A DNA stretch of 8,417 nucleotides from CALGLS01 sp045105695 (GTDB lineage Bacteria > Bacteroidota > Bacteroidia > Chitinophagales > Saprospiraceae). Shown here piece by piece: positions 1-6,053 of this stretch. Position 1 is the stretch's first letter. Every line of letters begins with the position of its first letter. The notes below the pieces were generated by a model. It was not told the origin of the DNA, made no database searches, and saw only the letters and a program-made list of their open reading frames with translations. The position numbers and the translations under genes are program-made. The stretch spans positions 1 through 8,417 of the forward strand of contig JBGCDT010000103.1 in the NCBI GenBank assembly GCA_045105695.1. The letters run 5' to 3'.

Positions 1-24
1 GGTAAGCTGACGTTTTTAAAATAG
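1..24 (+). CDS. 3' end of an upstream gene, possibly another T9SS cargo protein (partial)
   Basis: Read from base 1, the frame gives GKLTFLK and then a TAG stop at 22-24. This closely resembles the end of the sorting domain of the next gene, where GKLAVF lies close to the stop, and a GK-hydrophobic strand just before the terminus is typical of type A T9SS sorting domains. Only seven codons are visible, so this is inference from a short match. If right, two T9SS cargo genes lie in tandem on the + strand with a 177-base spacer. Confidence 0.4.
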   Translation, partial: GKLTFLK

Positions 25-201
25 ATTGAGAATAGTACTTTTTGAAAAGTAGCTACGTGTGCATACTGTTAGAGAAACTCACTAAATCGTACCGTCCTGT
101 TTTCTAAAAAGAAAATATTTTAGCTAAATTAGTAGCTCAACAAAATATATTGATGACTGGTTCTATCATTAGGCGATACTCACCATCTTACCCTAAAGCT
201 T
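25..201. other. Spacer upstream of the T9SS cargo gene
   Basis: This AT-rich spacer contains no convincing ORF. I could not find a full TAnnTTTG Bacteroidota -7 element; the nearest approaches are TACTTTTTG around 36-44 and TATATTG around 146-152, each one base off in spacing or length. A weak inverted repeat, TTTTCT-4-AGAAAA, lies near 100-115. No purine-rich ribosome binding site precedes the ATG at 202, as is usual in this phylum. Confidence 0.3.
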
Positions 202-1737
202 ATGAAAATATTATCTACATTATTCTTTGTATTTCTTTTTGCTGGTTTTTCTTTTGCTCAGGTGAAACACGATTACAACTGGGAAATAGGTAATGGAGCT
301 AATGCAGATGGCATTATTAACAATGGAATGAGTATAAAATTCACGTCAAATCCTGTTACTATAGAATTTTCTGAAAGAGATATTGATATGTGGGGAACCA
401 ATACCTCAATGAGTGATGCAGAAGGCAATTTAATATTTTACACTAATGGTTGTAAAATTTTCAATGCGGATCATGAGCTAATGGAAAACGGAAATAACAT
501 CAACGCCGGTGAAGTCAATGATATTCAGTGCCCCGATGATGAGTTAGACGGAGCATACACAGTTACCAATGGGATTTTAGCATTACCAGATCCGGGGTCT
601 GACAGTTTATATTATATCTTTCATCAAAGAATTATTTACTTGTACGATCCATTTAATGTAAAAGTAGATCAACTACTATACAGTGTCGTTAATATGAATA
701 AAGAAGAAGGAAGAGGAGCCATCGTTCTTAAAGATCAGGTTGCCATAGCAGATACGCTATGCTATGGTGACATAGCTGCGGTACAGCATGCTAATGGAGA
801 AGACTGGTGGATTGTATCTGCTAAAAACCTGACGGATACTATGTATGTTGTTGCCCTTACGAATGAGGGTGTACAATCCTCAGAAAAGCATCAAGCCGGA
901 GCTGTTCATCAGGGAGATGGTTACATACATGAAACTTGCTTTAGTCCTGATGGAAGTAAGTATGCACGTCATAGCCCTTTAGATCAAATACACTTATACG
1001 AATTTGATAGAACAACCGGTACCTTTAGCAATTTCCAGCAGTTGCACGTTGCAGACACGACCTATAGTGCTGGCATTGCTATATCTCCGAACTCCAGATA
1101 TATGTATGTTTCTAATTTGCTGGAATTATACCAGTATGATTTATGGGATACGGATAAAAAAAAAAAAAAAAAAGTGGTCGGTATATACGATGGGTTTACT
1201 GATTTTACGCCAACCACTTTTGGCAGAATGCAGCTTGGACCGGATTGCCGTATCTATATGATGGCAGGTTCCAATCCGTATTATAGCGTTATCAATAAGC
1301 CAGATCGACCGGGCTTAGCTTGTGATTTACGACAGCATGGTTTAGAGTTACCGTATCATAACTTCCGTGCCATGCCCAAGTTCCCCAACTACCGCCTCGG
1401 CACCATCCCCACCTACCCCTGCGACAGCACCATCGCCGTCAATCTCACCAGTAGCATTTTAGAAGTCGCTCCGCCAGATGTAAATGTATTGTTATATCCA
1501 AATCCGGTACAAACAGGTGGCGAGCTAACAATAGAATTACAGAATAATTTTGAGGGTGAGATTTTATTGTATGACTTATTAGGTCAGACATTGGCGACTC
1601 ATCCTGTGGCGAATTGGGAGCGGCTGTTTAGGATAGCTTTGCCTACCAGCGTTGGAGCGGGTGTTTATTATTGGGTGCTGCGCGGGAAGGACGGAGAGGT
1701 GGCCTCTGGGAAGCTAGCAGTGTTTAATGAGAATTAA
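202..1737 (+). CDS. Secreted beta-propeller-like protein with T9SS type A sorting domain
   Basis: The 511-residue product starts with a clear signal peptide (residues 1-20, hydrophobic core LFFVFLFAGF, cleavage after SFA), which fixes the start at 202. The body has propeller-like strand repeats, with FSPDGSKYA near residue 247 and AISPNSRYMYVSN near 293, resembling YVTN/WD40-type blades. From YPNP at 432 to the end is a type A T9SS sorting domain (YPNP, LYDLLGQ, GVYYW, GKLAVF). By family knowledge such proteins cross the outer membrane through T9SS and are released or anchored at the surface. The function of the propeller is unknown; I cannot name a ligand or enzyme activity. Two oddities stand out: an in-frame run of 18 A encoding Lys319-324, and twenty consecutive C-ending codons at residues 394-413. 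A GC-rich hairpin follows the stop. The T9SS assignment is firm, the propeller assignment moderate. Confidence 0.9.
   Translation: MKILSTLFFVFLFAGFSFAQVKHDYNWEIGNGANADGIINNGMSIKFTSNPVTIEFSERDIDMWGTNTSMSDAEGNLIFYTNGCKIFNADHELMENGNNINAGEVNDIQCPDDELDGAYTVTNGILALPDPGSDSLYYIFHQRIIYLYDPFNVKVDQLLYSVVNMNKEEGRGAIVLKDQVAIADTLCYGDIAAVQHANGEDWWIVSAKNLTDTMYVVALTNEGVQSSEKHQAGAVHQGDGYIHETCFSPDGSKYARHSPLDQIHLYEFDRTTGTFSNFQQLHVADTTYSAGIAISPNSRYMYVSNLLELYQYDLWDTDKKKKKKVVGIYDGFTDFTPTTFGRMQLGPDCRIYMMAGSNPYYSVINKPDRPGLACDLRQHGLELPYHNFRAMPKFPNYRLGTIPTYPCDSTIAVNLTSSILEVAPPDVNVLLYPNPVQTGGELTIELQNNFEGEILLYDLLGQTLATHPVANWERLFRIALPTSVGAGVYYWVLRGKDGEVASGKLAVFNEN
1156..1173 (+). repeat. A18 homopolymer inside the T9SS cargo gene
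   Basis: Eighteen consecutive A begin exactly on a codon boundary and encode six Lys (residues 319-324) between predicted propeller blades. Losing one A would redirect translation to a stop at 1259-1261; gaining one would give a stop at 1200-1202. Either way the C-terminal sorting domain is lost. Tracts this long are prone to replication slippage, RNA polymerase slippage and sequencing error. Confidence 0.95.
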
Positions 1738-2100
1738 AAATGTCTTCGAGACATAAGGAAAGTTCGCGCTGCCGCTTCAAGGCGGCGGTGAGAATTCTTT
1801 CCCAGTAGTTTCCATAAGCACTCCGTTACCCTCTGCTATCTGGACATGAACAAACCCTATCAACCTCATCTGCCTAATCCACCTCATCCACCTCATAAGA
1901 AAAACAGCAACACCCAACCAAGAATATGGTCAGGTGTTCCGTTTGTAAAAGTAGAGTATTGAGGGGATGAACATGGGAAAAATATACAGCCTGTTTACAC
2001 AGCCTCTTGCCTTGACCATTTTACGAGCATACAAAGATGAAAGAGTAAAAGGAATAAAAGCATGGCTGTGATTTTTGAGATTAATAAAGATTCATAGTGT
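1738..2100. other. Spacer after the T9SS gene with hairpins, a 9-bp tandem repeat and two tiny ORFs
   Basis: No gene of normal size is present. A short hairpin (ATGTCT-TCG-AGACAT, 1740-1754) is followed by a larger nested one at 1757-1803. Four imperfect 9-bp units (consensus CCACCTCAT) span 1861-1896, the last two identical. Two back-to-back tiny open frames lie here: 1846-1962 (38 codons, Pro/His-rich because it contains the 9-bp units) and 1967-2071 (34 codons, beginning MNMGKIYSLFTQPLAL). Neither has a convincing ribosome binding site, and I would not call them genes without conservation evidence. Confidence 0.4.
1757..1803 (+). terminator. GC-rich nested stem-loop after the T9SS cargo gene
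   Basis: The outer arms GGAAAG (1757-1762) and CTTTCC (1797-1802) enclose a GC-rich hairpin, GCCGCT (1771-1776) with GGCGGC (1781-1786) around a UCAA loop; TTC/GAA can extend the outer stem past a TT bulge. It starts 20 bases after the stop codon, which fits a 3' end or transcript-stabilising structure. No T-run follows, so it is not a classical intrinsic terminator. Confidence 0.35.
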
Positions 2101-2104
2101 TGTT

Positions 2105-2257
2105 TGCTTTGTCCGATTGTTGTTTTGTTCGTAGTTGTTTTTGTTCTGTCCGTCTGTAAGTTGTTCGTAGTTATTTTTGTTTTGTCCGTGTGTAATGTTC
2201 GTAGTTGTTAATGCTTTGTCCGTATCTGAATTGTTCGTAGTTGTTTTTGTCTTGTCC
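2105..2257. repeat. Degenerate 35/36-bp tandem array downstream of the MORN gene
   Basis: The core TGTTCGTAG recurs at 2126, 2162, 2196 and 2232, giving periods of 36, 34 and 36 bp, and a second core, (T/C)TGTCC, follows each at a similar distance. A half unit (TTTGTCC) precedes the first full copy. The whole unit is repeated, so this is a minisatellite rather than a spaced array. The + strand is extremely T/G-rich. On the - strand two units read as near-identical peptides (DGQNKNNYEQ), but one-base length differences break the frame between other units. A 14-bp near-duplication starting TCCAGTC follows at 2255 and 2269. Confidence 0.8.
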
Positions 2258-2291
2258 AGTCTCCTGTTTCCAGTCGTCCTCTTAACCCTTC

Positions 2292-3266
2292 TTACCCATT
2301 TGCACGCTCCTTAAGCGTAGTCAACTCCGTTAGGATATTATCATATCTAACATCATTTTCAGGAAGTAGAGATAGTGCTGTTTCTAGCGCATTGATAGCC
2401 TTGTCGAATTGCTTGTCTAGTGTGTATTCCATTCCGATGAAGTGGTAAACGGTAGCGACGTTTGAACGCTCTGTACTGTTTAGTTGTTCCATCAGCTTTT
2501 CGAACTTCATTGTTACGAATTCTCTTTTGCTTTGAGTAAAGTTGTACTTCACTTTACCGTCGAAATCACCTTGCTTGAAGTTAGCCCAGAAACCGTCTCC
2601 GTCTTCGAATCTGAATAAGCCTTCCTTTACTAAAAATCCGTTGTACCAGTTACCTGTCAAAACAGCTCCGTTGCTGAAAGTAACTACACCTTTTCCGTGA
2701 CGCTTTCCTTTTTTGTAGTTACCAGCGAAGCGAGCGCCTCCAGCTGTGTTGAAAACACCTTCGCCATGTGGTTTTCCGTTTTTCCAGTTGCCTTCATAAG
2801 AAACACCATTTGGATAAGTGATGGTCCCGAATCCTGTGATCTTATCATTCACATATCCTCCTTTGTAGACTGCTCCGCTTGCCCAGATGTAAGTGCCCAT
2901 TCCGTTCATCTGTCCGCCTGTGAAAGAACCGATGTACTGATCTCCGTTGTCCAATAGCTGATTACCTTTTCCATGACGGTATCCATTTACGTAAGTACCT
3001 TCATAGTAGCTGCCATCTTGCCAGCTCTGCTCGCCGTAGCCGTGTGGTAATCCATTTTGAAATTCGCCAGAGTAGTTACTGCCATCAGACCAGGTGCAAG
3101 TACCTTCGCAGAAAGATTCGTTCTTAGGACAAGAAGATTCTACGATTCGGAAAGTTCCAGTTTTAGAAGTGCTGATCGTTGGTAATATTTCTGCGAAAGA
3201 AGAAAAAGAGAACAAACAAAAAGTAATCAGGAGGCTGAACTGAGAAATTTTGAATGTTGATTGCAT
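2292..3266 (-). CDS. Exported MORN-repeat protein with C-terminal TPR-like helices
   Basis: The 324-residue product begins with a signal peptide (about residues 1-25, core SLLITFCLFSFSS, likely cleavage near SFA), which supports the start at 3266. Residues 65 to about 247 form eight MORN units with an exact 23-residue period: the leading aromatic or hydrophobic residue falls at 65, 88, 111, 134, 157, 180, 203 and 226, each followed by G/A-x-(F/Y/W) and mostly by NG...HG.G. The last two units are degenerate. Three cysteines (46, 53, 57) lie just before the array and could form disulphides in the periplasm. Residues about 268-302 (ATVYHFIGMEY...AINALETALSLLP) look like one TPR helical pair. MORN arrays are known as scaffolds or lipid/protein-binding beta sheets; the partner and role here are unknown. 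It is transcribed towards the T9SS gene, with the degenerate tandem array just past its stop. The domain call is firm; the exact cellular location is inferred. Confidence 0.9.
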   Translation of the reverse strand: MQSTFKISQFSLLITFCLFSFSSFAEILPTISTSKTGTFRIVESSCPKNESFCEGTCTWSDGSNYSGEFQNGLPHGYGEQSWQDGSYYEGTYVNGYRHGKGNQLLDNGDQYIGSFTGGQMNGMGTYIWASGAVYKGGYVNDKITGFGTITYPNGVSYEGNWKNGKPHGEGVFNTAGGARFAGNYKKGKRHGKGVVTFSNGAVLTGNWYNGFLVKEGLFRFEDGDGFWANFKQGDFDGKVKYNFTQSKREFVTMKFEKLMEQLNSTERSNVATVYHFIGMEYTLDKQFDKAINALETALSLLPENDVRYDNILTELTTLKERANG

Positions 3267-3383
3267 AGATTGTAAGTTTTGGTGATTCCTAAAAAATGTA
3301 AGTGGTAAAAATTGTAAGATGGGAGGTGGTTGTAAATTGTATGATTCGTTATCGTAGAGGGAATAAAGAGGGAAGTTGATTCT

Positions 3384-3404
3384 AAAAAGCGGGAGGCTTT
3401 TTTT
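3384..3404 (+). terminator. Intrinsic-terminator-like hairpin upstream of the MORN gene
   Basis: AAAAAGC (3384-3390), loop GGGAG, then GCTTTTTTT (3396-3404) forms a 7-bp stem ending in a T-run. It is better as a + strand terminator (seven T) but could act in both directions (five T on the - strand). No + strand gene lies between it and the leftward MORN gene. It may end an unseen short RNA, or act as an attenuator in a long leader of the MORN transcript. Confidence 0.4.
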
Positions 3405-3494
3405 GTTCTTGTTTTTTGTGGGAGAAAGTAGAGAGGATTTTTTTAGCGAAAGCGAAGAGGAGTGTAAGTGTTGCTTATTGCGCTATTGATAACA

Positions 3495-3527
3495 CAAATA
3501 TAAGCCGGAATACCCGTGTAGATCAAT
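3495..3527 (-). promoter_or_regulatory. Candidate Bacteroidota promoter for the MORN gene
   Basis: On the - strand, ATTG (complement of 3524-3527), a 21-base spacer and TATATTTG (complement of 3495-3502) fit the TTTG / TAnnTTTG pattern of Bacteroidota sigma-ABfr promoters. Transcription would start near 3490 and give a leader of about 220 bases holding the 3384-3404 hairpin. The -7 match is exact and the -33 match partial; the long leader lowers confidence. Confidence 0.3.
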
Positions 3528-3656
3528 GCACTATTTTCAGTATTAAATTGATGTAAACTTATTGTTATGTATTATTGACTGGAAAGGAAAGGGGTAGATA
3601 TTAGCATAGAAGATATGCTTTTGGGATTTACCATGTTCGGGGTATAGAAAAAGTAA

Positions 3657-3680
3657 AGGCTGTATCTTACGATACAGCCT
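3657..3680. terminator. Perfect 10-bp hairpin in the MORN-pyrG spacer
   Basis: AGGCTGTATC (3657-3666), loop TTAC, and GATACAGCCT (3671-3680) form a perfect 10-bp stem. On the - strand the hairpin is followed by TTTACTTTTTC, a usable U-rich tail, so it would work better as a terminator of leftward transcription; on the + strand no T-run follows. No gene on either strand obviously needs it. Confidence 0.4.
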
Positions 3681-3873
3681 GTAGGTATAAAACTGTTACT
3701 GAAAATGGTTTAATGTGTAGCGTGGTTCTAAATTTTTGACCTTATGTTATATATGGTACTCTAATTTTAAACCGGGCTTTGATGCCTAGAAGGCTTGTTT
3801 TCTTTTGGTGAAGTAGGGGACGACATGTTTTGAAAATTTAAGTCGCTTTTTTGTTATTATCATATTGTTAGCG

Positions 3874-3902
3874 GGGGAATAGCGTACTTGGTACGTTTCC
3901 CC
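3874..3902. other. Two-part stem-loop GGGGAA...TTCCCC
   Basis: GGGGAA (3874-3879) pairs with TTCCCC (3897-3902), and inside it CGTAC (3883-3887) pairs with GTACG (3891-3895) around a TTG loop, with a small asymmetric internal loop. The G/C blocks are unusual in this AT-rich spacer. It could be part of a structured RNA or a protein-binding dyad; no function can be assigned. Confidence 0.35.
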
Positions 3903-4108
3903 ATTTTGCAAGGACTATACCAATTCAAATTTCGATATCTCAGTGTTTACGCCATATATCAGGAATTTTGAATGTGTTACTAACCGTAGAAACAGGACAA
4001 TGAGTACAAGAGTTAGTACAAGAGGTGGTATAATGGTTATGGCTTGTTTACTTATTGAAATGTGTTTACCTATCGATATGTAAATATATTGTTATGTGAA
4101 TAAAACAA

Positions 4109-4130
4109 ATCTACCAACTAGTAGGTAGAT
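4109..4130. promoter_or_regulatory. Near-perfect 22-bp palindrome upstream of the pyrG promoter
   Basis: Arms ATCTACC (4109-4115) and GGTAGAT (4124-4130) flank a central ACTAGT palindrome; 20 of 22 positions are symmetric, the only breaks being the A at 4116 and the A at 4123. Its centre is about 87 bases before the predicted pyrG transcription start, a distance compatible with an operator or activator site. The right arm can also pair with ATCTATC at 4138-4144 (one G-U pair), so alternative hairpins are possible if it is transcribed. The binding protein is unknown. Confidence 0.35.
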
Positions 4131-4170
4131 GAAAGTTATCTATCGACTTTTAAAAAAGCCTGCATTCCTT

Positions 4171-4201
4171 TCTGATTCCAATAGTTTAATCCTTAACTTT
4201 G
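4171..4201 (+). promoter_or_regulatory. Predicted pyrG promoter (Bacteroidota TTTG/TAnnTTTG type)
   Basis: TCTG (4171-4174), exactly 19 bases, then TAACTTTG (4194-4201) matches the Bacteroidota consensus TTTG-N19-TAnnTTTG with a perfect -7 element and a 3/4 match at -33. Transcription would begin near 4206-4208, leaving a leader of roughly 55 bases before the ATG at 4261. No E. coli-like Shine-Dalgarno sequence precedes that ATG. Confidence 0.6.
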
Positions 4202-4260
4202 CATCCCGTAATGTATAACTACCTTTTAGTTGCTTAACACAGATTTTCATTAAATTTTCT

Positions 4261-5907
4261 ATGACAAAATACATATTCGTTACGGGCGGTGTCACCTCTT
4301 CTTTGGGTAAAGGCATCATATCTGCTTCTCTCGCCAAATTGCTTCAAGCACGCGGCTATAGCGTTACCATCCAAAAGTTTGATCCTTATTTGAATGTCGA
4401 TCCCGGCACTCTCAATCCTTATGAACATGGCGAATGCTATGTGACAGAGGACGGAGCAGAAACAGACTTGGACCTTGGTCACTACGAACGCTTTCTCAAT
4501 CGACCTACTTCCAAAGCTAATAATGTAACGACGGGACTCATTTACCAAACGGTACTTGAAAACGAAAGACGTGGTGATTACCTTGGTAAAACGGTTCAGG
4601 TGATTCCTCATGTTACTCAAGAAATAAAAAGACGGGCGCAGCTCATCGGTTCTACAAATACTTATGATATCGTAATCACAGAGATTGGAGGAACCGTTGG
4701 AGACATTGAATCTCTACCTTACTTGGAATCCCTTCGACAATTGCGTTGGGAGCTTGGTCGAGACAATTGTATGGTCATTCACCTGACGCTGATTCCATAT
4801 CTAAAAGCGGCAAAGGAACTGAAGACTAAACCGACTCAGCATTCTGTAAAAGAACTCATGACCAATGGTATACAACCAGATGTCCTGGTTTGCCGAACGG
4901 AGCACCCACTCAATATGGATATTCGTCGGAAGCTCGCGCTTTTCTGCAATGTGGAAGTTGGTTCTGTGATCGAAGCGATAGATGCAGAGACTATATATGA
5001 TGTTCCGATTCTGATGCACAATGAAAACCTGGATACCACAGTGATTAGCAAACTTCGTCTAACCGACAAGCAAGCACCTAATCTCAGAAAGTGGAAGTCC
5101 TTTTTGAAAAAACTAAAATCGACTAAGCACGAAGTTCGTATTGGGTTGATTGGTAAATACAATGAGTTACAGGACGCCTACAAGTCCATTCATGAATCTT
5201 TTGTACATGCTGGTGCAATCAATGGATGTAAAGTAATTGTTGATGCGATTCACTCTGAGGAGCTGGAGACGGACGAAGCTTCTGTCGCTAAGCGTCTGGA
5301 AGGCTTGGATGGAGTGCTGGTAGCGCCTGGTTTTGGTGAAAGAGGAATTAACGGGAAGCTCAAATCGATTAAGTACGTCCGGGAGAATAATATTCCTTTC
5401 TTTGGAATTTGTCTGGGGATGCAGTGCGCGGTAGTAGAGTTTGCACAAAATGTATTGAAGCTAGAAGGAGCTTCTTCAGAAGAAGTGAATCCACACAGTA
5501 AGAACAAAGTGATTTATCTAATGCCGGATCAGATCAGCATTTCGATGAAAGGTGGAACCATGCGTCTGGGGGCTTATGATTGTACATTAGAAAAAGGCTC
5601 ACTAGCAGAAAAGGCTTATGGTACTACAGATATCTCCGAACGTCATCGTCATCGCTACGAGTTTAATAATGAATACAAAGAAGTCATCGAATCTGCAGGG
5701 CTGAAAGCAACTGGTTTTAATCCAAAGTCAGGGTTGATCGAAGTTGTCGAATTAAAAGGTCATCCTTGGTTCATGGGCGTTCAGTTTCATCCAGAGCTGA
5801 AGAGTACTGTAGAGGAACCACATCCATTATTCGTTTCTTTCGTAGGAGCTTGCTCGAAACATAAAAAATCAAAAAAAAAGACAAACGGGGTAGTTGAAGT
5901 GGGATAA
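4261..5907 (+). CDS. pyrG: CTP synthase (glutamine-hydrolysing)
   Basis: The 548-residue product is a full-length CTP synthase (the E. coli enzyme has 545). It makes CTP from UTP, ATP and glutamine in the cytoplasm, the last step of de novo pyrimidine nucleotide synthesis. The N-terminal amidoligase domain (about 1-270) has the P-loop SLGKG (14-18), KFDPYLNVDPGT (39-50), the DLDLGHYERF segment with Asp71, and EIGGTVGDIES (141-151), with Asp71 and Glu141 as expected Mg ligands. The class I glutamine amidotransferase domain (about 295-535) has the nucleophile Cys384 in GICLGMQ and the His510/Glu512 pair in FHPEL. The tail is Lys-rich (HKKSKKK). The start is secure because MTKYIFVTGG is the family N-terminus. 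All key catalytic residues I can check are present. It appears to be transcribed alone, with its own promoter and a terminator-like repeat after it. Confidence 0.98.
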   Translation: MTKYIFVTGGVTSSLGKGIISASLAKLLQARGYSVTIQKFDPYLNVDPGTLNPYEHGECYVTEDGAETDLDLGHYERFLNRPTSKANNVTTGLIYQTVLENERRGDYLGKTVQVIPHVTQEIKRRAQLIGSTNTYDIVITEIGGTVGDIESLPYLESLRQLRWELGRDNCMVIHLTLIPYLKAAKELKTKPTQHSVKELMTNGIQPDVLVCRTEHPLNMDIRRKLALFCNVEVGSVIEAIDAETIYDVPILMHNENLDTTVISKLRLTDKQAPNLRKWKSFLKKLKSTKHEVRIGLIGKYNELQDAYKSIHESFVHAGAINGCKVIVDAIHSEELETDEASVAKRLEGLDGVLVAPGFGERGINGKLKSIKYVRENNIPFFGICLGMQCAVVEFAQNVLKLEGASSEEVNPHSKNKVIYLMPDQISISMKGGTMRLGAYDCTLEKGSLAEKAYGTTDISERHRHRYEFNNEYKEVIESAGLKATGFNPKSGLIEVVELKGHPWFMGVQFHPELKSTVEEPHPLFVSFVGACSKHKKSKKKTNGVVEVG

Positions 5908-5934
5908 ATTTTTTGAATTATTGAATGCTTAATG

Positions 5935-6010
5935 AATGAATAATTAAATTGTATTTTAAATCGTAATTAAATTAGTTTTTATTTATTGTTTTATCGTTTA
6001 ATTATTCATT
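5935..6010 (+). terminator. AT-rich inverted repeat after pyrG, terminator-like
   Basis: AATGAATAATTAAA (5935-5948) and TTTAATTATTCATT (5997-6010) form a perfect 14-bp inverted repeat, and the right arm runs into seven T (6009-6015). The 48-base loop also holds a 10-bp direct repeat (TAATTAAATT at 5941 and 5964). It sits 28-103 bases past the pyrG stop and probably ends that transcript. The stem is almost pure A/T and the loop long, so efficiency is uncertain. Confidence 0.4.
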
Positions 6011-6053
6011 TTTTTGCCATTCGTTTATCCAACTACGATCAAAAAAACGACTC

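Larger units (their letters stand above)
3267..4260. other. Gene-poor, hairpin-rich spacer between the divergent MORN and pyrG genes
   Basis: Nearly 1 kb separates the divergently oriented MORN and pyrG genes. I find only tiny ORFs; the longest notable one, 4000-4083 (27 codons), contains a 12-bp tandem duplication (AGTACAAGAG at 4003 and again at 4015). The spacer contains inverted repeats at 3384-3404, 3603-3619 (AGCATA-GAAGA-TATGCT), 3657-3680, 3874-3902 and 4109-4130, plus repeated TGTAAG words at 3270-3320. This density suggests untranslated RNA, terminators or operators, but none matches a known RNA family that I recognise. Confidence 0.5.

Noticed and set aside
1004..1261. 85-codon + strand open frame with a Lys run
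   Set aside because: It overlaps the T9SS gene in another frame; it matters only as the product of a one-base slip in the A18 tract, not as a gene.
2105..2257. CRISPR-like array
   Set aside because: The entire 35/36-bp unit is repeated, with no unique spacers between conserved repeats, the repeats are degenerate, and no cas gene is near.
2697..2957. 86-codon + strand open frame
   Set aside because: It lies entirely within the MORN gene on the other strand, and the regular repeats of that gene explain the absence of stops; the peptide has no recognisable features.
4202..4260. Gram-positive style pyrG attenuation leader (initially transcribed GGGC with a terminator)
   Set aside because: The predicted start region has no such G-rich initiation sequence and the short leader has no terminator hairpin.
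4140..4620. Leftward open frames over the pyrG promoter and 5' end
   Set aside because: They are antisense to the well-supported pyrG start region and show no domain, signal peptide or codon pattern of their own.
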